From assembly GCA_963828015.1 (NCBI GenBank), contig CAWHCD010000004.1, positions 248,001 through 312,000 of the forward strand: 64,000 nucleotides of DNA, read 5' to 3'. The notes below the pieces were generated by a model. It made no database searches and was not told the origin of the DNA. It saw only the letters and a list, made by a program, of their open reading frames with translations. The DNA is from CAVPUA01 sp963828015 (GTDB taxonomy: Bacteria; Actinomycetota; Actinomycetes; Mycobacteriales; Jatrophihabitantaceae). A program made the translations under genes and the position numbers. Shown here piece after piece: positions 8,290-16,373 of the stretch (positions are counted from its first letter, which is position 1; each line of letters begins with the position of its first letter).

Positions 8290-8979
8290 GTGGCCATCAC
8301 GATCGTCGAGGTGCTGTACCCGCAGTTGACGCAACTGGATTTCACCGGCCCGCATACCGTGTTCACCCGCGTGCCCGACGCCGAGGTCATCGTGGGCTCG
8401 GTGACCGGGGGCACCATCACCAGCGACGACGGCCTGCAGTTCGCCGGAACGGTCGCCCTGGCCGATGTCGGCGACTGCGACGTCCTGTTCGTGCCCGGCG
8501 GCTTCGGCGCGGCCGATGCCGCAGTCGACGAGGCGCTGATTGCGCACGTCCGACGCCTGGCCGCGACCGCGCGCTACGTGACGTCGGTGTGCACCGGCTC
8601 CCTGGTGCTGGGCGCCGCGGGGCTACTGGTGGGCAAGCGCGCGGCCTGCCACTGGGCCTGGCGCGAGCTGCTCCCGAAGTTCGGTGCGATCCCCGACGAT
8701 CGACGGGTGGTTCGCGACGGGAACACGATCACCGGTGGCGGCATCACGGCCGGTATCGACTTCGCCTTGACGATCGCGGCCGAACTCGCCGGTGAGCGCA
8801 CCGCCCAAGAGATTCAGCTCGCGATCGAATACGCCCCGGCGCCACCCTGGTCGGCCGGGCGACCCGAGACGGCCCCGGCCGAGGTGCGTGCGGTCGTCGA
8901 GCAGCGAAACGCCGGTTACCGGGCCGCGCGCATGGCCAACATCGACGTCGCCGCCGAACGGGTCAACCGGCCACGCTGA
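8290..8979 (+). CDS. DJ-1/PfpI family protein (isonitrile hydratase/AraC-amidotransferase-like)
   Basis: A 229-aa protein of the DJ-1/PfpI class-I glutamine amidotransferase-like fold. The nucleophile elbow is SVCTGSLVLGAAGLL with Cys101, preceded by LFVPGGFGA. This arrangement, with HWAWRELLPKFG after the elbow and GGGITAGIDFALTIA, is typical of InhA (isonitrile hydratase)-like proteins and of the N-terminal domain of GATase-type AraC regulators. No AraC HTH follows, so it is the single-domain form. The GTG start at 8290 gives the usual short N-terminus. It ends convergently, overlapping the PIG-L gene by 17 bp. Confidence 0.8.
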   Translation: MAITIVEVLYPQLTQLDFTGPHTVFTRVPDAEVIVGSVTGGTITSDDGLQFAGTVALADVGDCDVLFVPGGFGAADAAVDEALIAHVRRLAATARYVTSVCTGSLVLGAAGLLVGKRAACHWAWRELLPKFGAIPDDRRVVRDGNTITGGGITAGIDFALTIAAELAGERTAQEIQLAIEYAPAPPWSAGRPETAPAEVRAVVEQRNAGYRAARMANIDVAAERVNRPR

Positions 8980-10108
8980 AGTGTTCGGTTCCCAGTAGCG
9001 GGCCCAACACCTGACGTGGGAGTAGCTCGGGATCCAAGGCGTACTGCGACCGATGGGCCACCAAGGCAGCAATCTTGCGATCGAGCTCGGCCTGCACGTC
9101 GATCGCGAAGTCGCTCGCGCCGGCTACCGGTACCGACGGTGGAGGAGTCGCCGCGGCTGCGACGATTACCCCCGCCCCCCGGCCGGCCGACAGGTCGCGG
9201 CCCCGCGGGGCGAGTACGAAGCAGGTCACGTCGTCGCGGGCGATCACGTGGGCGTTGCGGGGACGATTGGTGGCCAGGCCGTCCTGGCCGACGAACGCGC
9301 CGGGGCCAGCCGTGTCGACCTTGCGCATCGTCCCGTCGGCGCCCTCCACCACGATGTCGACCGTGCCGGACAAGATGCAGAACAGCTCGTTGGGCGGCTC
9401 GCCCTGCTCGATGACGAACGAGCCGCCCGGGAACCATTCGACGTGCAGATGATCCGCGGCGAAGCCGAGCATGGTCGACCCGTCGGCGAATAGGCGCAAG
9501 GCGTTGGCGAATCCCGCGGGGCCTGCGACACGCTGCTCCCCCGACGTCAACCAGTCGACCAGCAGGTCGAGCAACAGCCGGTCCTGGGCCGGGAAGCGCG
9601 CGTGCAGTACCCGGGGTGGGCGGGCCAACTGCTGATGCGCGGTCAGGGTGGCCCGCGAGGAAGCCACGTGATCGGGGTGGCCGAAGCCGCCGTCGTCGCC
9701 GAAGGTGACGACCACGTCCGGGGCGAAGGCGGCCATGATCTCGCGCACCTGCGCGACCAGGTCGGAGTAGGGCAGCCGGGACAGCTTTCCGTCACCCAGA
9801 TCCAGACATTGCGTAGTGGCCACGCCCAGCGACCGGGCCGACGCCACGAACTCCCCGGCCCGGGTGGCTCCCAGGGTCCGACGGGTCGCGGCGGCCGAAT
9901 CGCGGATCTCGCCGGCCTCGCCCCGGGTCAGCGAGACCAGGGCGGTGTGCGCTCCGGCCGCGCTGGCGCGCGCGATCGTGCCGCCGACGCAGAACACCTC
10001 GTCATCGGGATGGGCGAACAGGCCGAGCAGTCGCAACGGCCGGTCGCGGGGCTGCGCCGGTCCCCATAGCGCCGCCAGGTCATCGGGAGGCAGGGGTTCG
10101 GCGGCCAT
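8963..10108 (-). CDS. PIG-L deacetylase fused to cyclic-nucleotide-binding domain
   Basis: A 381-aa two-domain protein. Residues about 25-180 are a LmbE/PIG-L Zn-dependent N-deacetylase: LLGLFAHPDDEVFCVGGT (AHPDDE zinc motif) and later FGHPDHVAS. Residues about 215-320 read as a CAP_ED cyclic-nucleotide-binding beta-roll: FADGSTMLGF, FVIEQGEPPNELFCILSGTV and GPGAFVGQDGL. PIG-L enzymes deacetylate GlcNAc-type substrates (for example in mycothiol synthesis). Here the fused sensor suggests ligand-gated activity. The canonical CAP_ED phosphate-binding Arg is not evident, so cAMP binding is uncertain. It follows the STAS gene on the same strand by 33 bp. Confidence 0.8.
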   Translation of the reverse strand: MAAEPLPPDDLAALWGPAQPRDRPLRLLGLFAHPDDEVFCVGGTIARASAAGAHTALVSLTRGEAGEIRDSAAATRRTLGATRAGEFVASARSLGVATTQCLDLGDGKLSRLPYSDLVAQVREIMAAFAPDVVVTFGDDGGFGHPDHVASSRATLTAHQQLARPPRVLHARFPAQDRLLLDLLVDWLTSGEQRVAGPAGFANALRLFADGSTMLGFAADHLHVEWFPGGSFVIEQGEPPNELFCILSGTVDIVVEGADGTMRKVDTAGPGAFVGQDGLATNRPRNAHVIARDDVTCFVLAPRGRDLSAGRGAGVIVAAAATPPPSVPVAGASDFAIDVQAELDRKIAALVAHRSQYALDPELLPRQVLGPLLGTEHFSVAG

Positions 10109-10141
10109 CGCCTACCCACGATATCTGGACTGGATCCAGAC

Positions 10142-10462
10142 CTATCGAAGAGCGTCGAAGTCGAGCCCGGCCAGGTCAAGCAACCGGTCGACCCGAGCAG
10201 ATGGATGGGCCAGATAGAACCGCTTGGCCGCGACCTCGGCGCAGTTGCGGAGCTGGACCAGGCCGCCCAGCACCGCACAGTCGATGAACGTGACGTCGTG
10301 AAGATCGATCACCAGGGTGGTCACTGCGGGCTCGGCGAGTGCGGCCATTCCCCGCGCGGTGAGCTCGTCAACGACGGCCAGGTCGGCCTCTCCGCTGAGC
10401 AGCAGGGTGTGGATACCGCTGCGCGGGTCGACCGACCGGGGACGCATCTGAAAGCTGAGCAC
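10142..10462 (-). CDS. STAS-domain protein (anti-sigma factor antagonist-like)
   Basis: A 106-aa single STAS domain. The central strand-turn reads VIDLHDVTFIDCAVLGGLVQL, which aligns with the SpoIIAA phosphorylation loop (D-x-S-G-x-x-x-L). The phospho-Ser position appears to hold Cys62 or a neighbour, so classic Ser phosphorylation may be lost. Such proteins normally partner an RsbW-type kinase, but none is encoded nearby. It is divergent from a LuxR response regulator across a gap with a repeated CCCCTA-type motif. An internal ATG six residues in is also possible. Confidence 0.75.
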   Translation of the reverse strand: MLSFQMRPRSVDPRSGIHTLLLSGEADLAVVDELTARGMAALAEPAVTTLVIDLHDVTFIDCAVLGGLVQLRNCAEVAAKRFYLAHPSARVDRLLDLAGLDFDALR

Positions 10463-10477
10463 TTCTTCACTGAACCA

Positions 10478-10510
10478 CCCCTAGGGAGGTGCTGGTACAC
10501 CCCTAAGGGG
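10478..10510. promoter_or_regulatory. Duplicated CCCCTA(A)GGG motif, candidate regulator sites
   Basis: CCCCTAGGG (10478-10486) and CCCCTAAGGGG (10500-10510) are two near-palindromes 22 bp apart, about two helical turns. They lie in the short gap between the divergent STAS gene and the LuxR response regulator, just upstream of the latter's start. This is a plausible tandem site for the adjacent regulator or another dimer. Confidence 0.45.
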
Positions 10511-10525
10511 GGTTATGGTCAGCCC

Positions 10526-11197
10526 ATGGTTCCCGCAGCCACGACGGCTCCGATCTCGGTTGCCCTCGTCGACGACTACGACATCGTGCTGCTCGGACTG
10601 GCCCGGCTGCTCGAGCAGTACCGCGACCGGATCGTCATCGTCGAGCTGGACTCGAACACCGAGGTCAAGACCCCGGTGGACATCGCTTTGTACGACTCCT
10701 TCGCCCAGGCCGAGTCCGACAGCGACGACTTCACCGTGCTGGTCGACAATCCGCGGGCGCACAAGGTGGTGATCTACACCTGGAACTTCCATCCCCGCCT
10801 GGTCTCCGAGGCCCACAAGCGCGGCGCCCACGGGTACCTGTCCAAGACCCTGCCGGCCCGCGAACTCGTCGCCGCGCTGGAAGCCGTGCACGCCGGCGAG
10901 CGGGTCGTGAGCGAGCCCCCACCGCGGGTTCGCGGCGTGTCCGGGCTGGACTGGCCCGGCCGCGTGGAGGGCCTGACCGATCGGGAGGGCGAGATTCTCG
11001 CGCTGATCACCCAAGGCAAGTCCAATGCCGAAGTCGCCGCGCTCACCTACCTGAGCCCGAACACGGTCAAGTCCTACATCCGCGCGGTGTATCGCAAGAT
11101 CGGCGTGACGACCCGCACCCAGGCGGTCCTGTGGGGCGTGAACCATGGCTTCATGCCGGACCACCATCGCATCGAATATTGGCGCGCTGCGCGCTGA
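10526..11197 (+). CDS. LuxR/NarL-family response regulator
   Basis: A 223-aa protein. The N-terminal receiver domain has the acidic pair in VALVDDYDIVLLGL, D57 in VDIALYDSF as the likely phospho-acceptor, and a conserved Lys in GYLSKTLPAREL. The C-terminal GerE/LuxR HTH is LTDREGEILALITQGKSNAE and TYLSPNTVKSYIRAVYRKI. The segment after D57 is longer than usual (AESDSDDFTVLVDNPRAH). No histidine kinase is adjacent, so it is an orphan regulator. It is divergent from the STAS gene and may autoregulate through the repeated motif in the gap. Confidence 0.85.
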   Translation: MVPAATTAPISVALVDDYDIVLLGLARLLEQYRDRIVIVELDSNTEVKTPVDIALYDSFAQAESDSDDFTVLVDNPRAHKVVIYTWNFHPRLVSEAHKRGAHGYLSKTLPARELVAALEAVHAGERVVSEPPPRVRGVSGLDWPGRVEGLTDREGEILALITQGKSNAEVAALTYLSPNTVKSYIRAVYRKIGVTTRTQAVLWGVNHGFMPDHHRIEYWRAAR

Positions 11198-11225
11198 CCC
11201 GGGCGGTTCCGGCCATCGGCACCGG

Positions 11226-11402
11226 CTAGGGAGAGGGCTTGCGTCTCGTCGAGACGATGGCGGCGCCGACCCCGGCCCACACGATCACGAGTAGGACCCA
11301 GGCCGTCGTGTTCGTCGCCCCGCCGATGAACAGCGCCAGCACGGTGCAGCCGAACGCCACCAGGACGAAGTTGCTCAACTCACGACCGACGTCATCGGGC
11401 AT
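11226..11402 (-). CDS. Small two-TM membrane protein
   Basis: A 58-aa protein, MPDDVGRELSNF then two hydrophobic helices (VLVAFGCTVLALFIGG and TAWVLLVIVWAGVGAAIV) and a basic tail STRRKPSP. The amphipathic start, two helices and positive C-terminus are what a real small membrane protein looks like. The start is inferred from this layout, since no strong ribosome binding site is visible. Function is unknown. Confidence 0.55.
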   Translation of the reverse strand: MPDDVGRELSNFVLVAFGCTVLALFIGGATNTTAWVLLVIVWAGVGAAIVSTRRKPSP

Positions 11403-11483
11403 AGGAACATTCTGCGCCCTCCTCGGCCCGCGCGGCAGCCCGCGACGGCCGATTTCCTCGGTCAGCGTGGCAGCATCCTCAGC

Positions 11484-12500
11484 GTGCCGCATCCCAGCGC
11501 CCCGCTGCGCAAACTCGGCTTTCTGACCATCGGCCTGTTCGACCGGGACGACCCGGCGCGCGGCCACGAGTCCACGCTGTCGATCATCTCCCTCGGCGAG
11601 CAGCTCGGTTTCGACAGTGCCTGGGTGCGGCATCGGCACCTGCAGTACGGCATCTCCTCACCCATTGCGGTGCTCGCGGCGGCCACGCAGCGGACCACCC
11701 GCATCGAGCTGGGCACGGCCGTGACCCCGCTCGGCTGGGAGAACCCGCTGCGCCTGGCCGAGGATCTGGCCACCGTCGACCTGCTCTCCGGCGGGCGGCT
11801 CAATCCCGGCATCAGCGTCGGTCCCCCGATGCGCTGGGAAGAAGTGCGGTCCGCGCTCTACCCGCACAGCGCCGACGTGGAGGACTTCAGTTACGCGCGG
11901 GTCGAACGCCTGCTGCGTTTCGTGCGGGGGGAGGCCGCGAGCGGCTTCCGCGGCACGGAGGGCATCGAGGAGTTCTCCGAACGGGTCGAGCCGCATTCGC
12001 CGGGCCTGGCCCGGCGAATCTGGTACGGCGGGGCCGGTCTGCGATCGGTGCAATGGGCCGGCGAGCAGGGCCTGAACCTGCTGACCAGCAGTGTCGTGCG
12101 GGCCGAGGAGTCCCAGGACTTCGCCCAGATCCAGCTGTCGCATGTGCAGACGTTTCGGGCCCACCACCCCGACGGCGCCGCCGCCCGGGTCTCGCAGGGG
12201 CTGGTCGTGATTCCGACCGACGGGGCCAGCCCGGACCAGCGGGCGCGCTACGCCGCCTACGTGCAGTCCCGCACACCCCGCACCAGCACCCCGCAGGGCC
12301 CGGCCCGGATGATGTTCGCCCGCGACCTCATCGGCTCCTCCGAGCAGATCGCCGAGCAGCTGTACGCCCTGCCGGCCTTCCGCGAGATCGACGAGGTGGC
12401 GTTCGCCCTGCCCTTCAGCTTCGCCCACGAGGACTACGTCCAGATCCTCACCGACATCGCGACGAAGCTCGGCCCGGCCCTGGGCTGGTCGCCGGCCTGA
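11484..12500 (+). CDS. LLM-class flavin/F420-dependent oxidoreductase
   Basis: A 338-aa TIM-barrel luciferase-like monooxygenase. Typical elements are LGFLTIGLFDRDD at the N-terminus, SLGEQLGFDSAWVRHRHL, RIELGTAVTPLGWENPLRLA and DLATVDLLSGGRLNPGISVG, followed by the insertion region and a C-terminal SSEQIAEQL segment. Length matches the single-subunit alkanal-monooxygenase-like group. It may use FMNH2 or F420H2, and the substrate is unknown. It lies 39 bp upstream of the photolyase on the same strand. Confidence 0.8.
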   Translation: MPHPSAPLRKLGFLTIGLFDRDDPARGHESTLSIISLGEQLGFDSAWVRHRHLQYGISSPIAVLAAATQRTTRIELGTAVTPLGWENPLRLAEDLATVDLLSGGRLNPGISVGPPMRWEEVRSALYPHSADVEDFSYARVERLLRFVRGEAASGFRGTEGIEEFSERVEPHSPGLARRIWYGGAGLRSVQWAGEQGLNLLTSSVVRAEESQDFAQIQLSHVQTFRAHHPDGAAARVSQGLVVIPTDGASPDQRARYAAYVQSRTPRTSTPQGPARMMFARDLIGSSEQIAEQLYALPAFREIDEVAFALPFSFAHEDYVQILTDIATKLGPALGWSPA

Positions 12501-12538
12501 CGCCCTTCCGCGGGCAGCGTGCGTACTGTGTTGACGGC

Positions 12539-13885
12539 ATGGGCTCCGTGCTGTGGTTTCGACGCGATCTGCGGCTGGCCGATCACCCCGCGCTGCTCGC
12601 CGCCGCCCAGGACGGCCCGGTCGTTGCGCTGTTCATCCTCGACGACGCGCTGCTGCGCCCGTCGGGGTTGGCCCGAATCGCCTTTCTCTACCGCACCCTG
12701 CGCGTCCTCGACGCCGACCTGCGCGCCCGCGGCGGGGCCTTACTGGTGCGCCGTGGAGCGCCGGAACAGGTCGTGCCCGCGCTCGTGCGGGAAACGCGAT
12801 CCTCCGCCGTGCACATCAGCGCCGACTTCGGCCCGTACGGCGCGGCGCGGGATCAACGGGTCGAACAGGCCCTCAGGGGGGTACCGCTCGTCCGGACCGG
12901 GTCGCCGTTCGCGGTCGCCCCCGGGCGGGTCACCAAGGCCGACGGCTCGCCGTACAAGGTGTACTCGGCCTTCTACCGGGCCTGGCTGGCACACGGCTGG
13001 AGAGCACCGGCCGCATCGGGTTCAGCCGAGATCGACTGGCGCGGCGACCTGGCCGGCCTGGACATCCCCCCGGATCCCGACCTGCCCGCGCGTCTGCGGC
13101 TGCCCGAGGCCGGGGAAGGCGCGGCGCTGGCGGCCTGGCAGGCCTTTCGCCGTCATCACCTGCCCGCCTACCCCGAGGGGCGCGACCGGCCGGACCTCGA
13201 CGCCACGTCCCGTCTCTCGCCCCACCTGCATTTCGGGTCTGTGCACCCGCGGACACTGCTCGCCGAGTTGGGCCCGGCGCACGAGACGTTTCGCAAGGAA
13301 CTGGCCTGGCGCGAGTTCTACGCTGCCGTGCTGCACTTCTGGCCCGCCAGCGCCCGCGAGTACTTCCTGCCGGCCATGGCCGCCATGCCCTACGCCAGCG
13401 GGGAAACTGCGCAGCGCCATCTCGCGGCCTGGCAGGACGGGCAGACCGGGTATCCCATCGTCGACGCCGGAATGCGCCAACTGCTCGAACAGGGCTGGAT
13501 GCACAACCGCGTCCGCATGATCGTCGCCTCGTTCCTGGTCAAGGATCTGCACCTGGAATGGCAACTGGGCGCGCGCTACTTCATGCGACACCTGGTCGAC
13601 GGCGATCTGGCCAGCAATCAACACGGCTGGCAGTGGACGGCGGGCACCGGCACCGACGCCGCCCCCTACTACCGCATCTTCAATCCGGTGACCCAGGGCA
13701 GGAAGTTCGACCCCGACGGCAGCTACATCCGCCGATTCGTCCCCGAACTGCAGGCCTTGCCGGCGGCGGAGATCCACGAGCCGTGGAAGCGACGCGACGG
13801 GGTGCCCGACGGCTACCCGGAGCCGATCGTCGACCATGCCCGGGAACGGGCCGAATCGCTCGCGCGCTACCAAGCCCTGCGCTGA
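12539..13885 (+). CDS. phr: Deoxyribodipyrimidine photolyase (class I)
   Basis: A 448-aa DNA photolyase. The N-terminal antenna-cofactor domain begins MGSVLWFRRDLRLADHPALL. The C-terminal FAD domain contains TSRLSPHLHFGSVHPR, ELAWREFY, GYPIVDAGMRQL, WMHNRVRMIVASFL, HLEWQLGARYFM and NQHGWQWTAGTGTDAAPYYR, the FAD and damaged-DNA pocket of CPD photolyases. It uses blue light to split cyclobutane pyrimidine dimers. ATG 12539 immediately precedes the conserved start, so the frame upstream of it is not coding. Confidence 0.93.
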   Translation: MGSVLWFRRDLRLADHPALLAAAQDGPVVALFILDDALLRPSGLARIAFLYRTLRVLDADLRARGGALLVRRGAPEQVVPALVRETRSSAVHISADFGPYGAARDQRVEQALRGVPLVRTGSPFAVAPGRVTKADGSPYKVYSAFYRAWLAHGWRAPAASGSAEIDWRGDLAGLDIPPDPDLPARLRLPEAGEGAALAAWQAFRRHHLPAYPEGRDRPDLDATSRLSPHLHFGSVHPRTLLAELGPAHETFRKELAWREFYAAVLHFWPASAREYFLPAMAAMPYASGETAQRHLAAWQDGQTGYPIVDAGMRQLLEQGWMHNRVRMIVASFLVKDLHLEWQLGARYFMRHLVDGDLASNQHGWQWTAGTGTDAAPYYRIFNPVTQGRKFDPDGSYIRRFVPELQALPAAEIHEPWKRRDGVPDGYPEPIVDHARERAESLARYQALR

Positions 13886-13989
13886 AGCGTCCGAGTGGGT
13901 GGAACGGTCGACGCTGCGAACCCTGCCGATTCACGCTCGGCGTGGCTAGGCTCCATGACGTTCGCGCCCCACTCGACTAGGAGACCCGC

Positions 13990-14937
13990 ATGTCCGTCAA
14001 GGTCAAGTACGCGTTCCACCCCACCTTCCACGTACCCAACCTTGACATGTCAGAGGAGTTCTTCGCGCGGGTGTTCGGCCGACCCAGCACCCTGCTCGAG
14101 ACGATGCCGAAGGGGCAGGAGCCGGAGAAGCCCGGCGACCCCCGCGGCTACTCGAAGATGACGATGATCAGCGACGTCCTGATCGACTGTGTCTGCCCCG
14201 ACCTGCACAAGATCAACGGCGTGCAGGCCTCGCCGAGCGTTGCCGTCCCGGTCCTGCAGAACATCGGCTGGTACAGCGACGATGTCGACGACACGTTCCG
14301 GGCCTTGCGGCGGGCCAAGGTTCCGCTGGTGACCCAGCTCGGGGTGGCCGTCGAGGGCGATGAGCCGCCGACGCCCGACCAGGGTGGCGGCGGTGGACCG
14401 ATCAAGATGTACTTCACGCCGCCGAACGAGGTCGGCCTGCGCTACCAGTTCATGACCTACTTCCCGCTGCCCATCGATCCCCGCTCCAACCCGGAGTGGA
14501 CGCTCCCCTCCGCCGCATCGGACACCGCGCTGGGCATCAAGCACCTTTCGCACCACGTGATCCTCACCGCCGACCCGACCCGCTCGCTGCAGCTGACCGT
14601 CGACGCCCTCGGCGGCACGCTCATTCACGAAGGCCGCGACGAACAGCTCGGCGTGTCCGGTCCGTACGTGCTGCTGGCCGACGCCATCTATCACTTCGCC
14701 ACCCCCGATGCGGGTAGCCCGGGCGCGGCCGCCCTCGCGGCCAAGCTCCCGGCCGACAAGTACTACTCGATGACCTGGAAGGTCGCCGACCTCGACCAGG
14801 CGGCGAAGCACCTGGAATCGGCCGGAGTGAAAATTCAGTCCCGCACCGACGACACGATCATCGCGGACCCAGCCACCACGTTCCAGGTGCCGTGGGGATT
14901 CACCACGCGCTCGGTCCCCGGCGACCCGCGCGACTGA
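13990..14937 (+). CDS. Two-domain VOC protein, paralogue 2
   Basis: A 315-aa protein with the same two-module VOC layout as the genes at 4271 and 24497, and very close to the latter. Domain 1 starts KVKYAFHPTFHVPNLDMSEE and has NEVGLRYQF; domain 2 starts GIKHLSHHVILTADPTRSL and has GGTLIHEGRDE; the end is SVPGDPRD. Conserved His (FHV, SHH) and Glu positions suggest a bound metal. The start has an AGGAGA site 8 nt upstream. A small membrane protein gene follows 45 bp downstream. The enzymatic role is unassigned. Confidence 0.75.
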   Translation: MSVKVKYAFHPTFHVPNLDMSEEFFARVFGRPSTLLETMPKGQEPEKPGDPRGYSKMTMISDVLIDCVCPDLHKINGVQASPSVAVPVLQNIGWYSDDVDDTFRALRRAKVPLVTQLGVAVEGDEPPTPDQGGGGGPIKMYFTPPNEVGLRYQFMTYFPLPIDPRSNPEWTLPSAASDTALGIKHLSHHVILTADPTRSLQLTVDALGGTLIHEGRDEQLGVSGPYVLLADAIYHFATPDAGSPGAAALAAKLPADKYYSMTWKVADLDQAAKHLESAGVKIQSRTDDTIIADPATTFQVPWGFTTRSVPGDPRD

Positions 14938-14982
14938 ACCACCTGAGCCACCGCCCGGGGCAACCCGGCTAGCCTCGGCGCC

Positions 14983-15432
14983 ATGTTCAAAATCTTGCTC
15001 GCCCTGCATCTGCTGTTCGCGGTGTTCGCCATCGGTCCACTGGTCCACGCGGCCACGACGGCCGGGCGCGGGGTGCGCACGCGTGACGCGGCGGCGACAG
15101 CGGCCGCCGCGCGCATGTTGCGGATCTACTCCTACGCCTCGGTGCTGGTCGTGATCCTCGGCTTCGCCCTGATGTCCACGAAGTCGCCCCGGACGCACCA
15201 GAACGTGGCCGAGTTCAGCGACACCTGGATCTGGTTGTCGTTGCTGCTGTGGGCGGTGGCGGTGGCGCTCGTGCTGGCCGTGCTCGTGCCGGCGTTGCAG
15301 GCCGCGACGGTGGCCTTCGGTCAGCCCGAACCGGCGACGCCGTCCTCCGCCCGGATCGCGGCCAGCGGCGGGATCGTCGCCGTGCTGTTCGCCGTGATCA
15401 TCTTCTTGATGGTGTACCGCCCCGGCGGCTGA
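14983..15432 (+). CDS. Four-TM membrane protein (DUF2269-like)
   Basis: A 149-aa integral membrane protein with four hydrophobic segments: LLALHLLFAVFAIGPLVHA, IYSYASVLVVILGFALMS, WIWLSLLLWAVAVALVLAVL and GGIVAVLFAVIIFLMVY. The opening MFKILLALHLL-AIGPLVHAA resembles DUF2269-type predicted membrane proteins. Function is unknown. It is probably cotranscribed with the VOC gene upstream. Confidence 0.65.
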   Translation: MFKILLALHLLFAVFAIGPLVHAATTAGRGVRTRDAAATAAAARMLRIYSYASVLVVILGFALMSTKSPRTHQNVAEFSDTWIWLSLLLWAVAVALVLAVLVPALQAATVAFGQPEPATPSSARIAASGGIVAVLFAVIIFLMVYRPGG

Positions 15433-15450
15433 GCCAGCAGAGAACGGCGC

Positions 15451-16257
15451 TCAGAGCACGGGGATTTCGTGCTCGGCGCCGAACTCCGGAGTGCGGAAGA
15501 AGTCCCAGGCGTACTGCGGGGCGTCGGGCGAGCTGCCCAGCCAGGCGATCACCGATCCTGGCCCGTCCGCACCGGTGCCGGACTCGAGGTTCTCGAAGAT
15601 CGGCATCTTTCCGATGACCTCGGTCTTCACCCAGCCCGGGCAGACGGTGAAGGCGTAGATGTTCTGGTTGGGGTACTCCACCCGGATCAGGCCGGCCATG
15701 CGGATCTGGGCCGCCTTGACCATGCCGTAGAGCACGCCCCAGCCGCCCTCTCCGGGCGGGAACTCCGGATTGTTCACTCCGGCGCTGGACGCGACGTTGA
15801 TGATCCGTCCGCCCCCCTGGGGTCCCATGACGCGCAGCGCCCGCTGGGCGAGGATGAGCGGGCCGGTGAAGGTCGCCCGGGTGAACAGCTCGATCAGCTC
15901 GCGCGAGAGATCGTCGATGCGCGTGTTGCTGCCGGTATGCAGCGTCGCGTTGTTGACGAGGGCATCGAGTCGGCCCCACTCGGCGACGACCGTGTCGACG
16001 CAGCTGTCCACGCTCTCGGGCTCGGTCAGGTCCAGGCGAACGGGCAGGGCCCGGACGCCGAGCGCCTCGACCTCCTTGGCCGTCTGGCGGATGCTGCCCT
16101 CGATCGGCCGTCCGGCGGTGAAGTCGCCGTCATCGCGGCCCTCGCCCTCCTCGACGGTGCGGGCGGCAAGGGCCACATCGAAGCCCCGCTTGGCGAACTG
16201 GAGCGCGGCCGCCTTGCCGATTCCGCGGCTCGACCCCGTCACTAGCGCAACCGGCAT
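15451..16257 (-). CDS. SDR-family NAD(P)-dependent oxidoreductase
   Basis: A 268-aa classical short-chain dehydrogenase. The Rossmann motif is ALVTGSSRGIGKAAA (TGxxxGIG), with DALVNNATLHTG for the structural NNA, INVASSAGVNN for the catalytic Ser and LYGMVKAAQIRM for the Tyr-x-x-x-Lys pair. The C-terminus is longer than in minimal SDRs. It lies in a minus-strand group with the HtaA and alcohol dehydrogenase genes. A GGAGGTCAGGG ribosome binding site precedes ATG 16257. Substrate unknown. Confidence 0.88.
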   Translation of the reverse strand: MPVALVTGSSRGIGKAAALQFAKRGFDVALAARTVEEGEGRDDGDFTAGRPIEGSIRQTAKEVEALGVRALPVRLDLTEPESVDSCVDTVVAEWGRLDALVNNATLHTGSNTRIDDLSRELIELFTRATFTGPLILAQRALRVMGPQGGGRIINVASSAGVNNPEFPPGEGGWGVLYGMVKAAQIRMAGLIRVEYPNQNIYAFTVCPGWVKTEVIGKMPIFENLESGTGADGPGSVIAWLGSSPDAPQYAWDFFRTPEFGAEHEIPVL

Positions 16258-16373
16258 GATCCCTGACCTCCGTCATCGACGATCCCTGCGATCTCCCGGC
16301 CATGGTGCCCAAGCGGCGCGCCGGTGGGCAGGGGTTCGTCCCGCTGCGCGAGACGCTCAGGCACAGCGCCGGC

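Noticed and set aside
12930..13873. Long open frames antisense to the photolyase and similar long shadows throughout
   Set aside because: In high-GC coding DNA the complementary and shifted frames stay open by codon bias; none carries a domain or start signal.
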